Position numbers and translations under genes: made by a program
Notes under the pieces: model-generated
The model's database searches: none
Told to the model about the DNA's origin: nothing
The model's input: the letters and a program-made list of their open reading frames with translations, nothing else
Shown: piece by piece, positions 55,898 to 64,000 of the stretch
Numbering within the stretch: the stretch's first letter is position 1
How the letters are laid out: each line of letters begins with the position of its first letter
Assembly (NCBI GenBank): GCA_030442035.1
Contig: JAUJEA010000001.1
Location: forward strand, 1,023,559-1,087,558
DNA from: Splendidivirga corallicola
GTDB taxonomy: Bacteria; Bacteroidota; Bacteroidia; Cytophagales; Cyclobacteriaceae
Direction of reading: 5' to 3'
DNA: 64,000 nt

Positions 55898-55928
55898 TTT
55901 GGTTTAATTAATTTATCGATTAGTTTTG
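55898..55928 (+). promoter_or_regulatory. Consensus Bacteroidota promoter of atpD-atpC
   Basis: TTTG at 55898-55901 and TAGTTTTG at 55921-55928 with a 19-bp spacer: an exact TTTG/TAnnTTTG promoter, 48 bp before the atpD start. Confidence 0.75.
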
Positions 55929-55973
55929 CAGTCGAAAATTTCATACATGCTAATTCTTAGGAATAAACAATAA

Positions 55974-57479
<1,506 letters not shown>

Positions 57480-57498
57480 AATATCTTAATTGAATAAT

Positions 57499-57753
57499 AT
57501 GCAACTAGAAATAATCACTCCCGATGCCACCGTTTATCAAGGTGAAGTTGAATCGGCTAAATTTCCAGGCAGCAATGGTTCATTCCAGGTTTTGAAGGAT
57601 CACGCTCCTCTAATTAGCTCATTGGCGAAAGGAGAATTGTCCTACAAAGATGCAGATGGTGAGCACAATATTATTGTAGATGGTGGTACGGTTGAAGTAC
57701 TCAACAACCAGATCATCGTATTGGCTGAATCTGTCATCGAAGAAGGGCAATAA
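57499..57753 (+). CDS. atpC: F1F0 ATP synthase epsilon subunit
   Basis: 84 residues from ATG 57499; an in-frame TTG three codons upstream is less likely. It has the N-terminal beta-sandwich (LEIITPDATVYQGEVESAKFPGSNGSFQVLKDHAPLIS) but lacks the C-terminal helical hairpin of most bacterial epsilon subunits; a short epsilon is usual in Bacteroidota. Co-transcribed with atpD. Confidence 0.95.
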   Translation: MQLEIITPDATVYQGEVESAKFPGSNGSFQVLKDHAPLISSLAKGELSYKDADGEHNIIVDGGTVEVLNNQIIVLAESVIEEGQ

Positions 57754-57775
57754 ATAAATATTCATATAACCGTAG

Positions 57776-57805
57776 AAGGTCCTTGTGCTCACAAGGACCT
57801 TTTTT
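57776..57805 (+). terminator. Terminator after atpC
   Basis: An 11-bp stem, AAGGTCCTTGT with ACAAGGACCTT, a GCTC loop and a T tract on the plus strand, 23 bp after the stop codon. Confidence 0.9.
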
Positions 57806-57831
57806 AGTTTTAAGATATTCCAAATTACCGG

Positions 57832-60126
57832 CTAACCCTTTTTAACCAAACCAGTCAGACCAGCAACCCAGAATGATGTAAATATCCACCCGAAAGCAAT
57901 ATGAAACCATAAATAAATTCTCAACAGACTTCCTTTTTTGAGGTTTGCACCTAAGATATTTATCTCCGAGCCTTTATTCGCATCAGGAAGCCAATAGTTG
58001 AGCTGATGAAGGTTGACGATGGGAACAAAAGCATCAATGGAATAAACAAATGAGTTAAACACCGGATATTCCTCTGCAACGATCAATGCCACTGAGGGAT
58101 CCTTAAGTTCATCAGAGGAAGCATCAGATGGATAGATGAGTTTAAGAGAGTATCCTGCATCAAACACAAAGGCCCCGATAATAATCCAGACAATCATTAA
58201 CCTAAAGGCTCTGTGTGGTTTGTAGCCATGGGAAACAAGCAATCCGAGCAGAAGGTTAACAAATTTATTCAACAGGGTCAGGTCCCCAAACTTTCTCAGA
58301 TCATGCTGTTTGGCAATCAATACCTGTCTGGCCGCATTTTCATGACCGCTTTCTTGCAAAACCGTCGCCAACTGCTCATAGGGTTGTGGTGAAAATGGTT
58401 CTGTTTTTTGCAATCTAATCCACTTCAACCGGCTTTTATGATCCAATGGTGAGTTTGAATCAATGGATCCGTATGTAAATCCATCAAGGTACAATTTTCC
58501 CACATCCGGCCAGCTTCTTTCCTCATCCCACAGTGTGCCTATTTTACATGATCTCAAATCAAGTATGGTTTCACTGGTAGCTTCCACACCCCTGTAAACA
58601 AAGTAATTTTGAATTGAGGCACTATTAATTCTAATATTGCCTGTTATCTTAAAGTTGAGAAACACGTCACCATTTACTTTTGCGCCTTCCATATCAAAGG
58701 CATTTCCATATTCTTTAATGAATTCCCCTTTGGTACAATCAATGGTACCATCAATATTTGAACCATATAGTACCACTCCTCCATCGGCCTTGAAACCTTC
58801 CCGAAAAAAAACGTCTCCTCTGATTGTCGAGCCAGTTGCTTCCAGGGCGGTGGTATTTTTTCCTGAAAACTGCCCTCCCGAACAATCCAGGGTACTACCA
58901 ATTGTAGCTCTGTACAATCTGACACAACCCGTAGCCTTAAAACCATCACGAAGCAGTACGTAACCATTGATATTTGCCCTTTCCATATTCAATGATTCCC
59001 CATGATCATTGCTAAACTCACCATTTCCACAATCCACCCCCCTTCCTACATTGGTTCCATACATACGAATTGCTCCCTCAGCTTTAAATCCTTTACTAAA
59101 GAATATATAGCCACTCACTTTGGCTCCTTCTAATTCTAATGCTTTGCCATCCTTATTGAGCAGTTCCGCATTTGTACAATCCAAAGTGCTACCAATTGAT
59201 GCTCCGTATAAACCAATTTCTCCTTCGGATTTAATATTGGTTAGAAAAACATCACTTTTAACGGTAATGGCAGAAGCATTTATAGCATAACCGGATGGAT
59301 TGATAAAACTCCCTTGGGAACAATCAAGAACTCCATCAATAGTAACTCCATATAATCTGACATCACCTTCTGCCCTAAAGTTTCCGTTTAAGAATACCCC
59401 TCCTCCTATCTTTGAAGCTTCGGCATTGATAGCCGATTTATCTTTGTTGAGGAAATGACCTCCGTTTCCCGAAAATGCACCATTAATTTTTGCGCCATAA
59501 AAACGGACTACTCCTTCAGCTTTAAATCCGTTACCCAAAAACACATTACCACCGATCACCGCTCCTTCTGCATTTAAAGCGTTTCCACCCTTATTAGAAA
59601 ACGAGGCATTGCTACAATCCATATTCCCCTGGATCTTTGCCGCGTAAAATGAAGCACCCGTTTCCACAACTGCATCCCAATTAATGGATAAATCACCCTC
59701 AATATTTACCCTTGTGGCATCAATGTATGATAAATGGGAACCTGTTAAATAGAGTCCCTTAAGTTTTGCCTGCTGAAGTAACAAATGATTCGTAAACAGA
59801 CAATATTCAAAATACAAGGGCACATGAATTGTTACAAAATCAAAATTCAAGGAATCAACAATCTTTGCTCCTTTAATTTTCAGTCCGCTGAAGGCCAGAT
59901 AGGCAGAAGCAGCCTTATCTGTGCATAACCAGGAAATATATTCAGCCTGAAGCGTATAATCTTCAACTTTGTCATCTTTCTTCATGCTTTTGGGATCTCC
60001 TCCAAAATCTATTACTTCTCCTTTTGTAGCAGCTTCAAATAAACGTTTGCCATTCGCAGTCAACTTACCAAAATGATTCTTAGCCAGATTTAATAATTCG
60101 GTTGATGGATTGGATTTAGGTTCCAT
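57832..60126 (-). CDS. Beta-solenoid repeat protein with C-terminal membrane segments
   Basis: 764 residues, no signal peptide. After an N-terminal helical part (1-90) and a transition region, seven repeats of 48-49 residues run from about 155 to 500. A typical unit starts LYGASIGSTLDC, continues with an asparagine/glycine strand (LLNKDGKALELEGAKVSG) and ends with YIFFSKGFKAEGAIR. Six of seven carry Cys in the xDC position, which would stack as a cysteine ladder. The pattern suggests a right-handed beta-solenoid similar to pentapeptide-repeat or bactofilin-like folds. The C-terminal 200 residues have at least two membrane helices (MIVWIIIGAFVFDAGYS and IYLWFHIAFGWIFTSFWVAG), so the solenoid is cytoplasmic or periplasmic with a membrane anchor at its end. 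Related proteins in other phyla carry vague oxidoreductase labels; I see no oxidoreductase motif. Function unknown. Confidence 0.75.
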   Translation of the reverse strand: MEPKSNPSTELLNLAKNHFGKLTANGKRLFEAATKGEVIDFGGDPKSMKKDDKVEDYTLQAEYISWLCTDKAASAYLAFSGLKIKGAKIVDSLNFDFVTIHVPLYFEYCLFTNHLLLQQAKLKGLYLTGSHLSYIDATRVNIEGDLSINWDAVVETGASFYAAKIQGNMDCSNASFSNKGGNALNAEGAVIGGNVFLGNGFKAEGVVRFYGAKINGAFSGNGGHFLNKDKSAINAEASKIGGGVFLNGNFRAEGDVRLYGVTIDGVLDCSQGSFINPSGYAINASAITVKSDVFLTNIKSEGEIGLYGASIGSTLDCTNAELLNKDGKALELEGAKVSGYIFFSKGFKAEGAIRMYGTNVGRGVDCGNGEFSNDHGESLNMERANINGYVLLRDGFKATGCVRLYRATIGSTLDCSGGQFSGKNTTALEATGSTIRGDVFFREGFKADGGVVLYGSNIDGTIDCTKGEFIKEYGNAFDMEGAKVNGDVFLNFKITGNIRINSASIQNYFVYRGVEATSETILDLRSCKIGTLWDEERSWPDVGKLYLDGFTYGSIDSNSPLDHKSRLKWIRLQKTEPFSPQPYEQLATVLQESGHENAARQVLIAKQHDLRKFGDLTLLNKFVNLLLGLLVSHGYKPHRAFRLMIVWIIIGAFVFDAGYSLKLIYPSDASSDELKDPSVALIVAEEYPVFNSFVYSIDAFVPIVNLHQLNYWLPDANKGSEINILGANLKKGSLLRIYLWFHIAFGWIFTSFWVAGLTGLVKKG

Positions 60127-60782
60127 AGTAGTGTTAATCTATATTTTCTTTATAAAACTAGCAACTCAACAAAAAAACAAATCAAGGAACTAATGGTCGA
60201 TCGAACAGGATATCTTGCTCCATTTGAATTGAGTTATTGTCAGATGATCAGGCATCTCAATACCAGTAAAATACTAAAATAAACAACACAAAAACAGATC
60301 CTGTTCAAGATAATTGCAGCTTCTAAATAGTCGATCCTAAAAAAGTATCATTTGTTTTTTTAGAAAGGCTCATTGCCTTGTTTAGTCAGGATTTTAGATA
60401 AAAGACTCAAGATGAAAGATAAAATTGCTGTGGCTTTTTTCTCTTTTTCAGAGAAATAAAACGACCAAATTTGCAAGCTTTTAATTGAATGGATCAAGAA
60501 GCTTGCAAAGTTTGTGTGATAGGACAAGGTAAAAAAGATAATGATATTAAGTTTTACAAAAGCAAGGTTTAATTGCCGGGCTTAAGCTTAAACCTATATG
60601 TTATTAGTCTTCATACTAAATTCTTGCTACTCATTACTGTAGCGAGGGCTTTTTTGGGGGGGACTAACCAGAGGGATTTTGTGTTGACAACGTCTTTGAT
60701 CTGAATATGAAAGGCAGATCCTGGAAAAGAGATTTAAGATCCGAAGGGTAAAACTCAATGGCTTGTAGCCAAATGGCAAACA
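60127..60782. other. Intergenic region with an inverted repeat
   Basis: 656 bp with no coding potential. TTGCAAGCTT (60471-60480) is inverted perfectly as AAGCTTGCAA (60499-60508) with an 18-nt loop, and a run of seven G is at 60656-60662. No T tract follows the stem. Nothing else recognised. Confidence 0.5.
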
Positions 60783-61094
60783 TTACTTTTTGGTTCCGAC
60801 AAACATCCTTCTGAACATTTTTTTCTCGAATTCCCAAAAGAATTTGAATTGCCCAAAAATAAAAGCATAACCAAGTAAGAGTATCTGATAAATAGGAAGG
60901 ATCAGGATATAATAGATAATTGAAAACAATATTTCATACTGTTCCGATGCATCTATAAAATGCATCACAGGTCTTTTCAAAAACAGCACTGTAAAGCCAG
61001 TACAGGCAAAAACAATCAATACAATGATAACTTGAAAACCGCTTTTCAATTGCCATCTATCTTTTAATTTTTGTATAAAACCTGTACGAGCCAT
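60783..61094 (-). CDS. DUF6787-like small membrane protein
   Basis: 103 residues with two membrane helices around KSGFQVIIVLIVFACTGFTV and SIIYYILILPIYQILLLGYAF, a short basic tail with FGQFKFFWEFEKKMFRRMF. This resembles the DUF6787 family of Bacteroidota (WKLKS...FGQFxFF pattern), which I name with reservation. It precedes no operon partner; next gene upstream is 69 bp away on the same strand. Confidence 0.65.
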   Translation of the reverse strand: MARTGFIQKLKDRWQLKSGFQVIIVLIVFACTGFTVLFLKRPVMHFIDASEQYEILFSIIYYILILPIYQILLLGYAFIFGQFKFFWEFEKKMFRRMFVGTKK

Positions 61095-61163
61095 TATAAC
61101 TCAATATTGATAAGGTTGAACTTTGAATCAGTTGTATTGTACAAAAGTTTGGTCAAAAATAAT

Positions 61164-61670
61164 TCAAAAGCTGAGTACTTCCACTTTTGATTTACCAATG
61201 CCTAAAGTATTCACAATAAAAAGTTTATCATATTCCAGATCATCGAGCTGTTTGAATTGCTCCTGAGCAACAAAATGATTAGCCATAAAAGGTATGGTAT
61301 TAGAATGGCCGACAATCACGATGGATCCACCTTTATGATTTCCCAGTATCTCTTCAAGCTTCGGAGCACGGGGATCATACTCTATAATGGTCAATCCCTT
61401 ACTATCGGCAAGAGGTTTTACTGTTTGCCTGGTCCTTTTATAAGGTGTCGAATAGATAGCACTGATATCAACGTTACTAAGCATTTTGTTAAATAAGTTG
61501 GCTCTTTTGCGACCAATTTCAGTTAGGTCAGGGTCTTTTGTGCCATCAGAAGCTTTTTCCGCGTGTCGTATCATATAAATAGTGGTAATGTTACTCTCCT
61601 GGGAATACCCATTTTCAGTGTAAAAAAATATGATCAGAAAAAAGAAGCTTATAATGTTTATCCTATTCAT
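61164..61670 (-). CDS. Exported histidine phosphatase (phosphoglycerate mutase-like)
   Basis: 168 residues from ATG 61670, chosen because it starts a signal peptide (MNRINIISFFFLIIFFYTENGYSQ); an ATG nine codons earlier would put charged residues in front. The phosphohistidine motif RHAEKA, the TEIGRKRAN block, YKRTRQTVKPLAD and the second catalytic His in IVGHSNTIPFM are all present. Secreted phosphatase of the SixA/GpmB-like superfamily; substrate unknown. Same strand as the DUF6787-like gene 69 bp downstream. Confidence 0.85.
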   Translation of the reverse strand: MNRINIISFFFLIIFFYTENGYSQESNITTIYMIRHAEKASDGTKDPDLTEIGRKRANLFNKMLSNVDISAIYSTPYKRTRQTVKPLADSKGLTIIEYDPRAPKLEEILGNHKGGSIVIVGHSNTIPFMANHFVAQEQFKQLDDLEYDKLFIVNTLGIGKSKVEVLSF

Positions 61671-61775
61671 AAGTCTTTTGATTGGAATTGGTATCAAAGA
61701 AATTGAAGGCTATTCGTATGGTGCCAATTTAGCATTTTGAGCCAATACTTTGTTTCTCTTTAAAATAAATTAATC

Positions 61776-64000
61776 TCAGAAGCTTTTTGTATTATCTTCT
61801 GATTTTTTATCAATCAATTTGTAATAAGGGTCTATCCCGGCTTTGTCAGGCTCTTCTTCTACCCAAATCTCTATTTCCTGATTGGATGATACAATTTTAT
61901 GTTTCTTGAAATAAAGCACGCTGTCCTGCCATTTACCATCCATTTTCTTCCTGGAAAAAATCCCAATATCAATGTAGTCATTCAATGGAATCTCATGTTC
62001 TTCACCAAACCCATCAACCTGGTATTTTTTGGCATCCAATTTTAATTTTACTAAGAATCGATTATCCCTCTCTTCAAATGATACATCGGCAAATTTATTT
62101 TCATAAATAACAATAGAGCCCAGCAGATTGTGTACCGTCTCTTTTAAAGAATCAGGGGTGACTTGATCTATATATCTCAACCACTCATTAGCAGTAGTGT
62201 AAGGGGGTTCCTGAAACCTGACCGATTCTATATAGCCCTTTAAAGCCTTATTTAATCTTTCTTCTCCAATATAATCCTTCAATGCATACATAAGGACAGA
62301 TCCCTTGTTATAGTGAATATATGACTGATTTTCAGAAAGCAGTACGGGCATCTCCATTTTTCTCTCTCCACTCCTTTTAGTCAGATATTCATTCATTTCA
62401 TGTCGAAGATATTTTTTGATCTGATCCTCACCAAATTCATTTACCATGACCATCATAGCTGCATATTGCGACATGGTTTCCGACAAGAAATGAGATCCTT
62501 GCACATTACCCCCTATCACCTGGTGCCCCCACCACTGATGCGCTACTTCATGAGCAGTTACATAAAAAGGATAATCAATATCTTCTTCATCAACGTTCGC
62601 GATAAATCCGATGCCCTCAGAAAAGGGAACTGTGTTAGCAAAGGACTGTGCAAAGGAAGCATATCTGGGAAATTCCAATATTCTTAGCTGATGATGTTGG
62701 TAGGGCCCAAAATAATCATTGAAGTAGGTCAATGATTTTTTCATAGCATCCATCATGCGTTCGAGATTATATTCATGCCCTTTATGATAATAGATTTCCA
62801 AATTCACTTTTCTGCCATCATCAGATTTCCATTCATCTCTCAATACTTCGAATTTTGCAGAAATAACATTGTAAAAATTCAACATTTTGGAATCCATTTT
62901 ATAATGGAAATAACGACGATCATTTTCCCGCCATTCCTTTTGTAAATAGCCTGGAACAATAGCTATCTGGTCTTGAGAGGTACCAACAATTGCTTCAAAA
63001 TCGATCCAATCAGCATCATTGGTCAGGAAATTATTTTTTACAGCAATCGTATCATTTATAGGTGCCATTCTCAGCTTTGGGCCAAGATTTTCTTCTTTTC
63101 TAACATCATCATCTATTAGCTCTCCATATGGTTGATAGCCAATCTTTGGAAAATAAAAACTATTCAAAAAAGTACCATTATACACCAGAGCCGTCTCGAA
63201 GTTATCATGACTAAATCCTTTTTTTTCAAGGCTCACTTCAAATGTAAGTTCAATGGAATCACTGGGAAGCAAGGGCTCATTTAACTTATATATATAGTAG
63301 CCCAAAGGCTCATCCGAAACAAGAAGTTCAAAAGACTTGTTAAAGGAAACATTCTTTATGTCGAGTGTATTGTTAATGTCCAGATGAATGGAATCGAGTT
63401 CCAGAGAGGTTTTATTCTTAAGTATGAATGTCCCCTGAGCACTGAAGCTACGTTTTTCCGGATACAACTCAATATTCAGATTAACTGCCGTAATTTTCGG
63501 TTTTGGGGCATACTCGTATTTTTTATATTTCTTTTCATAGTCTGCCTGAAGTCTTCTCAATTCCTCTCCCGTTGTATATTCATTTAATATATTGGTATTA
63601 TAGTAAATAAATCCACCACTACCCAAAAGAAGTGTCAATGCAACACAAAACAATATAAATGAGTTTTTTGAAAAATTTTGGCTGGCTTTTTTCATTCTAT
63701 TCACCCACTCCATTTCGGCGCCTCTCATCCAAAAAGATTTTGAAGCAACGATCATAAGTAAACCTAAGGCACTCCAGTACAATTTGAAACTGATAAAACC
63801 GAGAGGAAAATGACCGTATCCGTTCATATCGGAATAATAAAGTCCAACATCGGAGCCAAACCTAAAAAGCTTGTGTTCCAGCCCTATCCACGGAAGTAAA
63901 GTGTTAGGCGCCAGAAATAAAATGATCATCAGGAAATATCCCAAAAACTTATTGTTTACCACGATTTGAACCAGAAAAGCAATTATGGCAAATAGCAAAA
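61776..64000 (-). CDS. ABC-2 permease/M1 aminopeptidase fusion protein (5' end outside window)
   Basis: About 741 codons are visible, and the frame runs off the right edge, so the true start lies beyond 64000. The N-terminal visible part has several membrane helices like an ABC-2 permease subunit (IVASKSFWMRGAEMEWVNRMKK is a cytoplasmic loop), followed by an extracytoplasmic M1-family peptidase domain: the zinc motif HEVAHQWWGH, the third ligand Glu in LSETMSQYAA, and a GxMEN-like exopeptidase region that is not obvious. In Bacteroidota such fusions occur next to an ABC ATPase, which should be upstream, outside the window. It probably exports and trims peptides. Confidence 0.85.
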   Translation of the reverse strand, partial: LLFAIIAFLVQIVVNNKFLGYFLMIILFLAPNTLLPWIGLEHKLFRFGSDVGLYYSDMNGYGHFPLGFISFKLYWSALGLLMIVASKSFWMRGAEMEWVNRMKKASQNFSKNSFILFCVALTLLLGSGGFIYYNTNILNEYTTGEELRRLQADYEKKYKKYEYAPKPKITAVNLNIELYPEKRSFSAQGTFILKNKTSLELDSIHLDINNTLDIKNVSFNKSFELLVSDEPLGYYIYKLNEPLLPSDSIELTFEVSLEKKGFSHDNFETALVYNGTFLNSFYFPKIGYQPYGELIDDDVRKEENLGPKLRMAPINDTIAVKNNFLTNDADWIDFEAIVGTSQDQIAIVPGYLQKEWRENDRRYFHYKMDSKMLNFYNVISAKFEVLRDEWKSDDGRKVNLEIYYHKGHEYNLERMMDAMKKSLTYFNDYFGPYQHHQLRILEFPRYASFAQSFANTVPFSEGIGFIANVDEEDIDYPFYVTAHEVAHQWWGHQVIGGNVQGSHFLSETMSQYAAMMVMVNEFGEDQIKKYLRHEMNEYLTKRSGERKMEMPVLLSENQSYIHYNKGSVLMYALKDYIGEERLNKALKGYIESVRFQEPPYTTANEWLRYIDQVTPDSLKETVHNLLGSIVIYENKFADVSFEERDNRFLVKLKLDAKKYQVDGFGEEHEIPLNDYIDIGIFSRKKMDGKWQDSVLYFKKHKIVSSNQEIEIWVEEEPDKAGIDPYYKLIDKKSEDNTKSF

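Noticed and set aside
60656-60662. Run of seven G as a possible phase-variable tract
   Set aside because: It is not inside a gene or between promoter boxes, so slippage would have no evident effect.

Overview
The window comes from a Bacteroidota chromosome, most likely a free-living, probably gliding member of the Cytophagales or a neighbouring order. The evidence is a secreted giant protein with a type IX secretion C-terminal domain, several genes with the Bacteroidota -7 promoter element TAnnTTTG a short way upstream, A/T-rich leaders without clear Shine-Dalgarno sequences, a short-LID adenylate kinase, a DnaJ that keeps only two of four zinc-finger repeats, and Bacteroidota-type families such as DUF4254. 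I see no rRNA, tRNA, CRISPR array, intact insertion sequence or prophage. Most of the window looks like stable core chromosome with single genes and short operons.

Layout. 0-4.8 kb: 3' part of a huge secreted propeller/PKD protein, then a MarC-type membrane protein. 4.8-7.3 kb: a DUF1338 (2-oxoadipate dioxygenase-like) gene divergent from an Lrp/AsnC regulator, a perfect 12-copy 8-bp tandem repeat, and fabG. 7.5-11.6 kb: a hybrid histidine kinase with its own receiver and Hpt domains, facing a sigma-54-dependent response regulator. 12.4-18.2 kb: lpdA, a small zinc-ribbon protein, and a 1146-residue TPR protein with a dead trypsin-like domain. 18.4-24 kb: MFS exporter, small secreted protein, Tat-exported molybdoenzyme msrP with a lipobox, a YcjF-like membrane protein, a secreted PD40 propeller. 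24.6-28.5 kb: DUF3667 protein, an operon of ACMSD-like decarboxylase, trhO and mog, then yidD. 29-36.6 kb: VWA membrane protein, PhoX-like phosphatase, an alkyltransferase-like protein, a small lipoprotein, an SSS symporter, clpS-recR. 36.8-44.6 kb: NHL-repeat lipoprotein, aminotransferase/DUF4254/heptosyltransferase operon, hemE, sdaAA, a membrane protein, upp. 45-50.4 kb: M42-like peptidase, hpt, adk, obgE, grpE-dnaJ. 50.5-55.5 kb: secreted adhesin-like protein, ABC exporter pair, DUF2905, sensor kinase. 55.9-57.8 kb: atpD-atpC behind a textbook Bacteroidota promoter. 57.8-64 kb: a 764-residue repeat protein with C-terminal membrane segments, a DUF6787-like protein, a histidine phosphatase, and an ABC-permease/M1-aminopeptidase fusion cut by the right edge.

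Functional threads: nucleotide salvage and energy (upp, hpt, adk, atpDC); protein quality control (grpE, dnaJ, clpS, yidD, msrP); amino-acid catabolism (2-oxoadipate dioxygenase-like, ACMSD, sdaAA, aminotransferase); molybdenum cofactor use (mog and msrP, not linked in an operon); signalling (hybrid kinase with sigma-54 regulator, and a second orphan sensor kinase). The least explained items are the 49-residue-repeat membrane protein at 57.8-60.1 kb, the pseudoprotease-TPR protein at 14.8-18.2 kb, the octanucleotide array at 6.3 kb with its decayed relatives near 55.6 kb, and a strong minus-strand terminator with no recognisable gene in front of it at 11.7 kb.
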